Positions 47,956-56,367 of a DNA stretch of 64,000 nucleotides are shown here, in pieces. Each line of letters begins with the position of its first letter. Positions within the stretch are counted from its first letter, which is position 1. The notes beneath the pieces were generated by a model. It worked only from the letters and a program-made list of their open reading frames with translations. It was not told where the DNA came from and made no database searches. The position numbers and the translations under genes are program-made. This DNA is from Streptomyces nigrescens (GTDB taxonomy: Bacteria > Actinomycetota > Actinomycetes > Streptomycetales > Streptomycetaceae): contig AP026073.1 of the NCBI GenBank assembly GCA_024349765.1, positions 5,642,001 through 5,706,000 on the forward strand. The letters are read 5' to 3'.

Positions 47956-47985
47956 ACGGCCGGCCTCCGGAGGGAGGCCAGCCGT
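47956..47985. terminator. Hairpin downstream of the permease gene
   Basis: Stem acggc-ggcctcc paired with ggaggcc-gccgt with one internal mismatch (47956-47968 with 47973-47985) and a 4-nt loop, 78 bp after the permease stop on the minus strand and just upstream of the methyltransferase gene. Confidence 0.5.
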
Positions 47986-48063
47986 CAAGTCTACGTCCCG
48001 GAGCGGTGTGCCCGGTCGCCCGCCCGGCCGGTGATGTGCCGGCCCGCGGTCGCCCGCCCGCCG

Positions 48064-50115
48064 CTACTTCTTCGTCGCCGCCCTCTCCTTCTTCGGCTGG
48101 GCGACCGGGCCGCGGCGTACCGCGCCCGGGGCGTTCCACTCGGCGCGCTTGCGGGCGCGCAGCTTGGCGGCCTCGGAGGAGTCCAGCTGCCAGGGCACGG
48201 AGGTGACCATGACGCCGGGGGTGAAGAGGAGGCGGCCCTTGAGGCGGAGGGCGCTCTGGTTGTGCAGGAGGTGCTCGTACCAGTGGCCAACGACGTACTC
48301 GGGGATGTAGACGGAGACGGCGTCGCGCGGGCTCTCCCGGCGGAGCGACTTGACGTAGTCGATGATGGGGCGCGTGATCTCGCGGTAGGGCGAGGCCAGG
48401 ACCTTGAGCGGCACCTCGATGCCGCGGCGCTCCCACTCCTCGCGCAGTGCCTTGGTGTCGGCCTGGTCGACGTCCACGCTGACCGCTTCGAGGGTGTCGG
48501 TGCGCATCAGCTTGGCGTAGTTCAGGGCCCGCAACGTGGGCTTGTGCACCTTGGAGACCAGGACGAGGGAGTGCACGCGCGAGGGGCGGGCGACGTCGTC
48601 GTCCAGCGTGTCCTCGGCGGCGATCTCGTCGGCGACCCGGTCGTAGTGGCGGCGGATCGCGGTCATGGTGGCGAAGAAGATGACCATGCCGAGCAGGGCC
48701 ACCCAGGCGCCGTGGGTGAACTTCGTCAGGAGGACGACGACGAGGACGAGCCCGGTGAAGAAGGCACCGAACGCGTTGATCGCGCGGGAGCGGTGCATCC
48801 GGTGGCGCTTGGCCGGGTCCTTCTCGGTGCGCAGATGGCGGTTCCAGTGGCGGACCATGCCGGTCTGGCTGAGCGTGAAGGAGACGAAGACGCCGACGAT
48901 GTAGAGCTGGATCAGGCGGGTGGAGTCCGCGCCGTAGAGGTAGACCAGGACCGCGGCGGCGCCGGCCAGCAGCACGATGCCGTTGGAGAAGGCCAGCCGG
49001 TCACCGCGGGTGTGCAGCTGGCGCGGCAGGTAGCGGTCCTGGGCCAGGATCGAGCCGAGCAGCGGGAAGCCGTTGTAGGCGGTGTTGGCGGCCAGGAACA
49101 GGACCAGCGCGGTGGCGGCGGCCAGGACGACGAAGAGGAAGCTGCCCTTGCCGAAGACGGCCTCGGCGACCTGGGAGATCACCGGGTTCTGGGTGTAGCC
49201 GGAGCCCAGCGGCTTGCCGTTGTTCAGCAGGTCGGTGGCCGGGTTCTCGGCCATCCTGACCCGCGTCGTCATGGCCAGCGCGATGATGCCGCAGAACATG
49301 GTCACGGCCAGGCCGCCCATGAGGGCCAGCGTGGTGGCGGCGTTCTTCGACTTGGGCTTGCGGAAGGCCGGGACGCCGTTGGAGATCGCCTCGACACCGG
49401 TGAGCGCGGCACAGCCGGAGGAGAAGGCGCGCAGCAGCAGGAAGATCAGCGCGAAGCCGGCCAGGCCGCCCTGTTCGGCGTGGATGGTGTAGTCGGCGGT
49501 GGGGGCCTTCATCGTGTCGCCCATGACCACGGAGCGGATGACGCCCCAGATGATCATGATGAAGACGCCGGCCACGAAGACGTACGTCGGGATCGCGAAG
49601 AGCTTGCCGGACTCCTTGACCCCGCGCAGGTTCATCAGGGTCAACAGGACGATGACGGCGATCGCGCAGAACGTCTTGTGCTCGACGACGAACGGGATCG
49701 CGGAGCCCAGGTTCTCGATTCCGGAGGAGATGGACACCGCGACGGTCAGGACGTAGTCGACGAGCAGGGCGCTGGCGACGGTGAGACCGGCCTTGGCACC
49801 GAGGTTGGTGGTGGCGACCTCGTAGTCACCGCCACCGCTCGGGTAGGCGTGCACGTTCTGCCGGTACGACGCGACGACGGTGAACATCAGCACCACGACC
49901 GCGACCGCGATCCAGGGGCTGAAGTTGTAGGCCGACACTCCCGCGACGGACAGGACGAGCAGCACCTCGCCCGGCGCGTAGGCCACGGAGGAGAGCGGGT
50001 CGGAGGCGAAGACGGGGAGTGCGATGCGCTTGGGGAGCAGGGTCTCCCCGAGCCGGTCGCTGCGCAGTGCGCGCCCGATCAAGATCCGTTTGGGCACGTC
50101 GGTCAGTTTGGACAC
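48064..50115 (-). CDS. APC-family permease, KimA-like probable potassium transporter
   Basis: A 683-aa transporter with about 12 membrane helices and a cytoplasmic C-terminal domain of about 200 residues. It starts RILIGRALRSDRLGETLLPK and FASDPLSSVAYAPGEVLLVL, and includes HAYPSGGGDYEVATTNLGAK and RAFSSGCAALTGVEAISNGV. The C-terminus (VHSLVLVSKVHKPTLRALNY onward) resembles the universal-stress-like regulatory domain of KimA/YdaO. KimA is a high-affinity proton-coupled K+ importer in Bacillus, and the surrounding TrkA, RCK and Kdp genes support that role here. The start is GTG at 50115. The 252-bp leader contains a possible hairpin but no riboswitch I could recognise. Confidence 0.85.
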   Translation of the reverse strand: MSKLTDVPKRILIGRALRSDRLGETLLPKRIALPVFASDPLSSVAYAPGEVLLVLSVAGVSAYNFSPWIAVAVVVLMFTVVASYRQNVHAYPSGGGDYEVATTNLGAKAGLTVASALLVDYVLTVAVSISSGIENLGSAIPFVVEHKTFCAIAVIVLLTLMNLRGVKESGKLFAIPTYVFVAGVFIMIIWGVIRSVVMGDTMKAPTADYTIHAEQGGLAGFALIFLLLRAFSSGCAALTGVEAISNGVPAFRKPKSKNAATTLALMGGLAVTMFCGIIALAMTTRVRMAENPATDLLNNGKPLGSGYTQNPVISQVAEAVFGKGSFLFVVLAAATALVLFLAANTAYNGFPLLGSILAQDRYLPRQLHTRGDRLAFSNGIVLLAGAAAVLVYLYGADSTRLIQLYIVGVFVSFTLSQTGMVRHWNRHLRTEKDPAKRHRMHRSRAINAFGAFFTGLVLVVVLLTKFTHGAWVALLGMVIFFATMTAIRRHYDRVADEIAAEDTLDDDVARPSRVHSLVLVSKVHKPTLRALNYAKLMRTDTLEAVSVDVDQADTKALREEWERRGIEVPLKVLASPYREITRPIIDYVKSLRRESPRDAVSVYIPEYVVGHWYEHLLHNQSALRLKGRLLFTPGVMVTSVPWQLDSSEAAKLRARKRAEWNAPGAVRRGPVAQPKKERAATKK

Positions 50116-50262
50116 GCAGAGGATGCTAAGGCTTAGTCAAGCCCCCTGCCCACCCGCCACCCGCACGGGGGACCAACCCGCCGTGGCGCGGGCCACACCG
50201 GCCCAGGTCGTGAACGGTCCGCGCGCCCGTGCCTGCACAGAATCCGCACGTCGTACGCACAG

Positions 50263-50297
50263 GAAGCCCGCCGGGAGCGGGGTGCGGGCCGGCTTTC
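50263..50297. terminator. Imperfect hairpin after the RCK membrane protein gene
   Basis: gaagcccgcc (50263-50272) pairs imperfectly with ggccggctttc (50287-50297), with one bulge and one mismatch. On the minus strand it follows the RCK gene stop by 71 bp. Confidence 0.4.
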
Positions 50298-50367
50298 GTG
50301 GCCTTCGTCACGTGGGGCGGAGCGGGCGTCGGAGTGCCGCCCCGCGCCGCTGCCCGCTCGCCCGTCG

Positions 50368-52503
50368 TCACGCCGGGCCGCTCGGCCCTCCCCCGGTGCG
50401 CGCCGTGGCCGCCGGTCCGGGGCCGGACGGCCGGGGACGCCGTGAGTGCAGGGCGCCCAGGCCCTGGCGGGTGGCGACCAGCAGCACCCGGTCCTGGGGC
50501 CGCAGGACGTAGCCGTCGCCCAGCTCGTGGGCCAGGTGGGCCGGCGCGCGTTCGGCGGCCGGCGGCGGCGCGGCGGCCTGCGCGTCCGGGTCCGGGTCGT
50601 CCGGTGCCGAGGTGTCGACGGCCAGCACCCGCAGCCGGCCCGGCCGGCGGACCTCGCCGACCGTACGGCCCTCCAGTGCGGCGTGACCGCGGACCTCGAC
50701 CCGGGCGACCAGCAGCACCCGGCGCTCGACCGGGATCGCCCCCAGGATCTGCCGTCCCATCATCGCGCCGGCGAAGGCGGGGGCGGCCAGGAAGGAGACG
50801 CTGCGGCTGCGGGTCAGCGCCCGGGGGTGCGCGGCGCGCAGGGTGCGGTAGACGGCGGTGGCGAAGCGGTCGTCGAACAGCCGGAGGGTCACCCGCAGCT
50901 GCGGGGTGACCGAGCGGGCGTAGAGGGCGGCCTCCAGATTGGTGGTGTCCTCGCTGGTCAGCGCGAGCAGACCGGATGCCCGCCCGATCATCGCGGCCTC
51001 CAGGACGCCTTCGTGGGTGACGTCCCCCAGGACGGTCGGCACCCGCAGCCGCCGGGCCAGTGCGAGCCCCCGCGCCTCCGGGTCCGCCTCGATGCACACC
51101 ACGGGGATGCCCATCTCGTGCAGCCGGGCCAGCACCCGGGTGCCGACCTTGCCCAGGCCCAGCAGCACGACGTGGCCCGACAGCCCGCGCGGCGGCCGGC
51201 GCAGTGCCGAGGCGCTGCGGAACGTGCCCAACCCCTCGAACGCCGCGGCGACCAGCACCGGCAGCAGCAGCAGACCGGTCAGGCCGGAGAGCAGCTGGAG
51301 GATCTTGCGGGGCAGCGGCTCACCGAGCGCCGGGTCGTTGATCGCGAAGAGGTCCAGCAGCGTGAGGTAGGTGGCGTGCAGCGGGTCCTCGCCGGTGGTG
51401 AGCGAGGAGGCGACGGCCAGTGCCAGCACCGCGCCGACGAGGCCGGCCAGCGACCAGCGCAGCCGCCGGGAGAACAGCGAGGCGAGCGGGGCACCGCGGC
51501 CGCGCAGCCCTCGCCGGCGCACCGGCCGCCCCGCACCCGTACCCGTCCCGGGAGCGGAGCCCGTGCCCGTATAGGAGACGGTCTCCAGGACGATGCGGGC
51601 CCGGCCGGCGGCGGCCTCGGCCTCCTCGTCGTCCGGCAGCAGCACCGATCCCTCGTCGGCCAGGGCGCCCGAACCCGGTGCCGCCTCAAGGGAGTTGGTG
51701 GCCACCGACGCATGCGGGGCGGCCGCTCCCGGGTCGGCGGCGGAGGCGGGGAGCACCGCCAGCGTGCACAGCTCCGGATCCCCCGCCCGGCCGGGCGGCA
51801 CCGGCGTACGTTCCACCGCCCGCAGCAGCAGCCCGTCCGCCTCGATGACCTTGCTGGTACCGGCGACCGCGGTGGCGACCAGCGCGGGGGCCACGGTGTC
51901 CGCGTCGGACAGCACGGTCGTCGAGGCGTCGACCCCGGCCGCGCCGTCCACGGGCCCGGCGGGCCCGTCCCCGCCGGCACCCAGGGCGGCGACCGCCGCG
52001 GCCTGGTCGAGCAGCTCCTCCAGGTGCTGGCCGAGCTTGCGGTTGTAGAGGCGGATGACCAGCCGCAGCCGGGGGTTGAGCCGGCGGGCCCGCAGCGCGG
52101 CGTGGATGTTGAGCTCGTCGTCGTCGTAGACCAGGGCCAGCGCCTCCGCACCGGCGATGTCCGCCTCGGTGAGCGCCGCGTCGTCCGGCTGCGCCGCCTC
52201 CAGGATCCGCAGCGGCTCGGGCGGCGGCTCGGTGCCCTCACCGGGCGGCTCCGCGGGCAGCGCGGTCCGCGTCATCGCCGCCGACACCCGGCCGAGCAGC
52301 GCACCGGCCCGACCCAGCGGGCTGGCCGGCGGCGGGATCCGCGGACGGTGCGGCTCGCGGGCGGACGGGGCCACCAGCGTCACCCGTTCGCCGTAGACGT
52401 CCCGGAGCTCGGCGGCGAGCCGGTGGGCGAGCGCATCATCGCCGCAGACCACCATGTGCGGGGCAGCAGAGCCCTGTTGGGGCTGGAGAGGCAGATTGGG
52501 CAC
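50368..52503 (-). CDS. Two-RCK (TrkA-N) membrane protein, ion-channel-like
   Basis: A 711-aa protein with two nucleotide-binding RCK/TrkA-N regions flanking two membrane helices. RCK1 (about 15-170) has HMVVCGDDALAHRLAAELRD and ALALVYDDDELNIHAALRAR. A long Ala/Gly/Pro linker leads to helices WSLAGLVGAVLALAVASSL and LLSGLTGLLLLPVLVAAAF. Between them is a pore-loop-like stretch, YLTLLDLFAINDPALGEPLP, that lacks the TVGYG potassium filter. RCK2 follows with HVVLLGLGKVGTRVLARLHE and GLLALTSEDTTNLEAALYAR. A Pro/Ala tail ends the protein. The arrangement recalls CASTOR/POLLUX-type channels. Selectivity cannot be inferred without a canonical filter. It is divergent from the trkA pair. Confidence 0.8.
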   Translation of the reverse strand: MPNLPLQPQQGSAAPHMVVCGDDALAHRLAAELRDVYGERVTLVAPSAREPHRPRIPPPASPLGRAGALLGRVSAAMTRTALPAEPPGEGTEPPPEPLRILEAAQPDDAALTEADIAGAEALALVYDDDELNIHAALRARRLNPRLRLVIRLYNRKLGQHLEELLDQAAAVAALGAGGDGPAGPVDGAAGVDASTTVLSDADTVAPALVATAVAGTSKVIEADGLLLRAVERTPVPPGRAGDPELCTLAVLPASAADPGAAAPHASVATNSLEAAPGSGALADEGSVLLPDDEEAEAAAGRARIVLETVSYTGTGSAPGTGTGAGRPVRRRGLRGRGAPLASLFSRRLRWSLAGLVGAVLALAVASSLTTGEDPLHATYLTLLDLFAINDPALGEPLPRKILQLLSGLTGLLLLPVLVAAAFEGLGTFRSASALRRPPRGLSGHVVLLGLGKVGTRVLARLHEMGIPVVCIEADPEARGLALARRLRVPTVLGDVTHEGVLEAAMIGRASGLLALTSEDTTNLEAALYARSVTPQLRVTLRLFDDRFATAVYRTLRAAHPRALTRSRSVSFLAAPAFAGAMMGRQILGAIPVERRVLLVARVEVRGHAALEGRTVGEVRRPGRLRVLAVDTSAPDDPDPDAQAAAPPPAAERAPAHLAHELGDGYVLRPQDRVLLVATRQGLGALHSRRPRPSGPGPAATARTGGGPSGPA

Positions 52504-52785
52504 ACCCCGTAGCGTGCCTTACGGGCGGCGGGCGGCGCAGCCCGGCGCGGGAGGCCGTCGCACCGCCCGGCCGATGAGCCCCCGGCTGGTGCCCACCGCG
52601 CCCCCTACAGCAGCCGCTCTTACGGCTACGGTTGTACCGGACCACCGGTGCGACCAGCGCCCCCGTTGCCGCACCCGGTCCGTATCGCGAGCTGTGGCTT
52701 CGTGTCGCCGGTACTGGGAGAAGGAAGTAGTGAGCAGGGTGTTTGTGCAGGTCAGCGCGCTAGTACAGGGCACGGGGTAATCAGC

Positions 52786-53454
52786 ATGCACATCGTCATC
52801 ATGGGGTGCGGGCGGGTCGGATCCGCGCTCGCACAGACCCTGGAGAGCCAGGGCCACACCATCGCGGTGGTCGATCAGGACCCGACCGCCTTCCGCCGGC
52901 TGGGCTCGTCCTTCGGCGGCCGCCGGGTGACCGGCGTCGGCTTCGACCAGGACACCCTGCGGGAGGCCGGCATCGAGGAGGCGGGTGCCTTCGCGGCCGT
53001 CTCCAGCGGTGACAACTCCAACATCATCGCCGCCCGGGTGGCCCGCGAGATGTTCGGTGTCGAGAACGTCGCGGCCCGGATCTACGACCCGCGTCGCGCC
53101 GAGGTCTACCAGCGGCTGGGCATCCCCACGGTCGCCACCGTCCGCTGGACGGCCGACCAGATGCTGCGCCGGCTGCTGCCGTCGGGCGCCGAGCCGCTGT
53201 GGCGGGACCCCAGCGGCGGCGTCCAGCTCGCCGAGGTGCACACCGCCCCGGCCTGGGTCGGCCACAAGATCAGCAAGCTGCAGGAGGAGACCGGCGTGCG
53301 CGTCGCCTTCCTCACCCGGCTGGGCGAGTCGATGCTGCCGACCTCCCAGACGGTGCTGCAGGAAGGCGACCTGGTGCACGTCATGATGCGCACCGACGAG
53401 GTCGAGAAGGTCGAGGCGGCATTCGCCACGGGTCCCGAGGAGGCGCACGCATGA
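52786..53454 (+). CDS. trkA: TrkA family potassium uptake regulator (first of pair)
   Basis: A 222-aa cytoplasmic protein with RCK-N (MHIVIMGCGRVGSALAQTLE, dinucleotide site G-x-G-x-x-G) and RCK-C (VQLAEVHTAPAWVGHKISKL through GDLVHVMM). Such proteins gate Trk/Ktr/KimA-type K+ transporters in response to NAD(H), ATP or c-di-AMP. The ATG at 52786 begins exactly at the Rossmann strand. The stop overlaps the start of the second trkA gene (ATGA), so the two are made as a pair, probably a heteromeric gating ring. No TrkH/KtrB subunit is adjacent, so the partner may be the KimA-like permease. Confidence 0.9.
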   Translation: MHIVIMGCGRVGSALAQTLESQGHTIAVVDQDPTAFRRLGSSFGGRRVTGVGFDQDTLREAGIEEAGAFAAVSSGDNSNIIAARVAREMFGVENVAARIYDPRRAEVYQRLGIPTVATVRWTADQMLRRLLPSGAEPLWRDPSGGVQLAEVHTAPAWVGHKISKLQEETGVRVAFLTRLGESMLPTSQTVLQEGDLVHVMMRTDEVEKVEAAFATGPEEAHA

Positions 53455-54128
53455 GGGTCGCGATTGCGGGCGCGGGCGCGGTGGGTCGTTCCATCGCGGG
53501 CGAGCTCCTTGAGAACGGACACGAGATCCTGCTCATCGACAAGGCGCCGACCGCCATCTCGGTCGAGCGGGTGCCGCTCGCGGAGTGGCTGCTGGCCGAC
53601 GCCTGTGAGATCACCTCGCTCGACGAGGCGGCGCTGCAGCGCTGCAACGTCGTCATCGCGGCGACCGGCGACGACAAGGTCAACCTCGTCGTCTCCCTGC
53701 TCGCCAAGACCGAGTACGGCGTGCCGCGGGTGGTCGCCCGGGTGAACAACCCGAAGAACGAGTGGCTGTTCAACGAGTCCTGGGGCGTCGACGTCGCGGT
53801 CTCCACGCCGCGTCTGATGTCCGCCCTGGTCGAGGAGGCGGTCAGCGTCGGCGACCTGGTCCGGCTGCTGCGCTTCAGCCACGGCGACGCCAACCTCGTC
53901 GAGCTGACGCTGCCCCCGGAGGCCGCGCTGGCCGGCACCCGGGTCGGCGATGTGGCCTGGCCCGAGGACACCTCCCTGGTCACGATCATCCGCGGCACGC
54001 GGGTGCTCACGCCCAACAAGGAGGACGTCCTGGAGGCGGGCGACGAGCTGCTGTTCGTCGCGGCGCAGTCCCGCGAGGAGCAGCTGGAGGACCTGCTGTC
54101 GATGCGGCGCGAGGACGCGGCGGGCTAG
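53451..54128 (+). CDS. trkA: TrkA family potassium uptake regulator (second of pair)
   Basis: A 225-aa TrkA paralogue: RCK-N MRVAIAGAGAVGRSIAGELL, followed by DACEITSLDEAALQRCNVVI and AATGDDKVNLVVSLLAKTEY, and RCK-C LVELTLPPEAALAGTRVGDV through GDELLFVA. Translation is coupled to the upstream paralogue by an ATGA overlap. The sequence differs enough from the first copy to suggest distinct ligands in the two rings. A 42-nt perfect palindrome ends the operon. Confidence 0.9.
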   Translation: MRVAIAGAGAVGRSIAGELLENGHEILLIDKAPTAISVERVPLAEWLLADACEITSLDEAALQRCNVVIAATGDDKVNLVVSLLAKTEYGVPRVVARVNNPKNEWLFNESWGVDVAVSTPRLMSALVEEAVSVGDLVRLLRFSHGDANLVELTLPPEAALAGTRVGDVAWPEDTSLVTIIRGTRVLTPNKEDVLEAGDELLFVAAQSREEQLEDLLSMRREDAAG

Positions 54129-54173
54129 CGGGCTCGGTCGTACGGCCGGCACCCGGCGTACGGCGCGAGCACG

Positions 54174-54215
54174 GACGAAGGGCGCTCCCGGAGATCTCCG
54201 GGAGCGCCCTTCGTC
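54174..54215. terminator. 42-nt perfect palindromic terminator
   Basis: Left arm 54174-54194 is the exact reverse complement of 54195-54215, a 21-bp stem without spacer bases. It lies 45 bp after trkA and 28 bp before the end of the convergent DUF3159 gene, so it serves both directions. Confidence 0.85.
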
Positions 54216-54243
54216 GCGTTTCGGCTTTCGGCCGGCGTCGCGG

Positions 54244-55077
54244 TCAGGACTCGCGGCGGTGACGGCCCGTCGTTGCCCCGCCGCCGTCCTTCGCCAGTGC
54301 CGCCGTGCGTTCCTGCTCCGCCTGCTCCGCCTGCTCGGCCGCCTCCATCTCGGCGAAGACGTCGATCGGCGGCGGTGCCTTCACCAGGAAGACCCAGGTC
54401 AGATAGACCGCGAGCAGGAACGGCGGGATCTTCAGCGCGATCAGCACCCAGCCGAGCTGGGTGGTGTCCGCCCACCAGTACAGCGGGAAGAGGATCGCGC
54501 ACTTGCCGAGCAGGATCAGTCCCCAGGCCCAGCTGGCCTTGGCGTACGCCTTCTTCCGGCCGGGGTTACGGGTGCGCCAGGAGAGGTTCTCCTTGAAGAC
54601 CGGGCCCAGGATCAGGCCGATCAGCGGCACGCCGGCGAGCGTCGTGACCATGTACGCCACGGCCAGGCCGAGGGTGTAGAGCATGCCGGGGAGGTAGAAG
54701 TCCTTGGCGTTGCCCGTCATCATCGCGAAGACCACGCCGAAGGCCACACCGAAGACACCGCCGAAGGCGTGCTTGACGGTGTCCCTGCGGACCAGGCGGA
54801 CGGCCGCCAGCACCAGCGAGACGGCCAGCGCGGCGATCGCCGAGACGTGCAGGTCCTTGTTGACCGTGAAGATCGCGACGAAGAGCAGGCCGGGGAGCAC
54901 CGTCTCCACCAGGCCCCGCACACCGCCGAACGCCTCGAACAGCGCCGCCTCGGTCACCTCCCGGCCGGCTCCGCCGCCGTCGTCCGGCGGGGCCGGGGCG
55001 GCGGGGGCGGGGTCGGCGCCGGGGGTGGCGCCGGCGGCGGCGTGCGGATCGGTGGTCGGTCGGTCGTAAGACGTCAC
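54244..55077 (-). CDS. DUF3159 integral membrane protein
   Basis: A 277-aa protein of the actinobacterial DUF3159 family. A Pro/Ala-rich N-terminal 35 residues precedes VTEAALFEAFGGVRGLVETV, then about six membrane helices (LPGLLFVAIFTVNKDLHVSA, VLAAVRLVRRDTVKHAFGGV, FYLPGMLYTLGLAVAYMVTT, PPFLLAVYLTWVFL). The C-terminus has Glu/Ala-rich heptads (MEAAEQAEQAEQERTAALAK). Function unknown; the family is repeatedly found beside TrkA and the small OB-fold protein, as here. The GTG start lies 3 bp after the stop of the OB-fold gene, so both are co-translated. Confidence 0.87.
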   Translation of the reverse strand: MTSYDRPTTDPHAAAGATPGADPAPAAPAPPDDGGGAGREVTEAALFEAFGGVRGLVETVLPGLLFVAIFTVNKDLHVSAIAALAVSLVLAAVRLVRRDTVKHAFGGVFGVAFGVVFAMMTGNAKDFYLPGMLYTLGLAVAYMVTTLAGVPLIGLILGPVFKENLSWRTRNPGRKKAYAKASWAWGLILLGKCAILFPLYWWADTTQLGWVLIALKIPPFLLAVYLTWVFLVKAPPPIDVFAEMEAAEQAEQAEQERTAALAKDGGGATTGRHRRES

Positions 55078-55080
55078 CGG

Positions 55081-55479
55081 CTACTCCTGTCCGAGCGGTC
55101 GGAGTTCGTACTTCGGATTGAAGAGCACCCGGCGTCCGTGACTCAGCGAGATCCGGCCCGAGGCGATGAGCTTACGGCCCGGCTCGATGCCGACGATGGA
55201 GCGGCGGCCGAGCCACACCACGTCGAGCGCGGCGGAGCCGTCGAACAGCTCCGCCTCCAGCGCGGGCACACCGGCACGGGGCCGCAGCGTGACATGCCGC
55301 AGGGTGCCGGTGACCTTGACTATCTGGCGGTCGTCGCAGTCGCAGATGCGGGTGCACCCCGCGTCCTCCGCGTCCTGCTGCAACTCGGCGGACTGCAGCT
55401 CCTCCTCGGAGGAGGACAGCCTGTCGAGCATCCGGCGAAAGCGACCGGCCGGCTTCTCGGGTCGGGTCCCAGCACTCAT
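55081..55479 (-). CDS. Small OB-fold nucleic-acid-binding domain protein
   Basis: A 132-aa protein. After a helical basic/acidic N-terminus (RFRRMLDRLSSSEEELQSAE) there is an OB-fold of the RecG-wedge/tRNA-anticodon type: QIVKVTGTLRHVTLRPRAGV, PALEAELFDGSAALDVVWLG, RRSIVGIEPGRKLIASGRIS and RVLFNPKYEL. It also has a Cys trio, CTRICDCDDR. ATG at 55479 is chosen because the OB-family proteins start near MSAGTRPEKPAGRFRR. It is coupled to the downstream DUF3159 gene (3-bp gap). Molecular role unknown. Confidence 0.85.
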   Translation of the reverse strand: MSAGTRPEKPAGRFRRMLDRLSSSEEELQSAELQQDAEDAGCTRICDCDDRQIVKVTGTLRHVTLRPRAGVPALEAELFDGSAALDVVWLGRRSIVGIEPGRKLIASGRISLSHGRRVLFNPKYELRPLGQE

Positions 55480-55574
55480 AAAGCCAGCGTACCGGTGCCC
55501 GGGTCCGCGGATCACGGCGTCCACAGGGAGATCGCCACCGCGGGCACCGCCCGGCCCCCGTCCTCCCCGCCGGC

Positions 55575-56258
55575 TCACTGCTCGAAGCGGTACCCCATCC
55601 CCGGCTCGGTGATGAAGTGCTTCGGGTGCGAGGGGTCGCTCTCCAGCTTGCGGCGGAGCTGGGCCATGTAGACCCGCAGATAGTTCGTCTCGGTGCCGTA
55701 GGACGGGCCCCAGACCTCCTGGAGCAGCTGCTTCTGGCTGACCAGCCGGCCCGCGTTGCGGACCAGGACCTCCAGGAGGTGCCATTCGGTGGGGGTCAGC
55801 CGGATGTCCCGACCGCCGCGGTTGACCTTCTTCGCGGCGAGGTCGACGGTGAAGCCCTCGGTCTCCACGACCACGGCGGTGTCGGCCGGCCCGGTCGGCT
55901 CGGCCCGGCGCACCGCCGCCCGCAGCCGGGCCAGCAACTCGTCCATGCCGAAGGGCTTGGTGACGTAGTCGTCCGCGCCCGCGTCCAGCGCCTCCACCTT
56001 CTCGTCGGAGGTCTGCCGGGCGGAGAGCACCAGGATCGGCACCCGGGTCCAGCCCCGCAGCCCCTTGATCACTTCGACGCCGTCCATGTCGGGCAGGCCG
56101 AGGTCCAGGACGATGACGTCGGGGTGGCGGGCGGCGGCGAGCTTGAGGGCGGTGGCCCCGTCGGGGGCGGCGTCGACCTCGTACTTGCGCGCCTTCAGGT
56201 TGATCACGAGGGCGCGAACGATCTGCGGCTCGTCATCGACCACAAGCACCCGGTTCAC
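55575..56258 (-). CDS. kdpE: Response regulator of the KdpDE potassium-sensing system
   Basis: A 227-aa OmpR/KdpE-type response regulator. The receiver has the acidic pair VLVVDDEPQI, the phospho-acceptor Asp in VIVLDLGLPDMDG, the switch Ser in ILVLSARQ and Lys in YVTKPFGMDELLARL. The winged-helix effector reads LTPTEWHLLEVLVRNAGRLV, QLLQEVWGPSYGTETNYLRV and LRRKLESDPSHPKHFITEPG. It is 109 bp downstream of kdpD. Its classical target operon kdpFABC is not in this window. Confidence 0.93.
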   Translation of the reverse strand: MNRVLVVDDEPQIVRALVINLKARKYEVDAAPDGATALKLAAARHPDVIVLDLGLPDMDGVEVIKGLRGWTRVPILVLSARQTSDEKVEALDAGADDYVTKPFGMDELLARLRAAVRRAEPTGPADTAVVVETEGFTVDLAAKKVNRGGRDIRLTPTEWHLLEVLVRNAGRLVSQKQLLQEVWGPSYGTETNYLRVYMAQLRRKLESDPSHPKHFITEPGMGYRFEQ

Positions 56259-56367
56259 TGGCGATCTCCTCGTGGTGTGGTGTCGGGTCCCGGCGGGACG
56301 GGGTCGGTGCGTTTCCCGGCGGGGCGGCCCGCGGGACGTGGGGTGGGGGGCGGCGGTGGGGTCCGGC

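Noticed and set aside
46969..50136. Long plus-strand open frame opposite the permease and RNA methyltransferase
   Set aside because: Low-complexity antisense product; both minus-strand genes are conserved families.
50116..50367. c-di-AMP (ydaO-type) riboswitch upstream of the KimA-like gene
   Set aside because: The 252-bp leader was scanned for conserved ydaO elements and I could not identify them; only an imperfect hairpin that fits a terminator of the upstream gene is visible.
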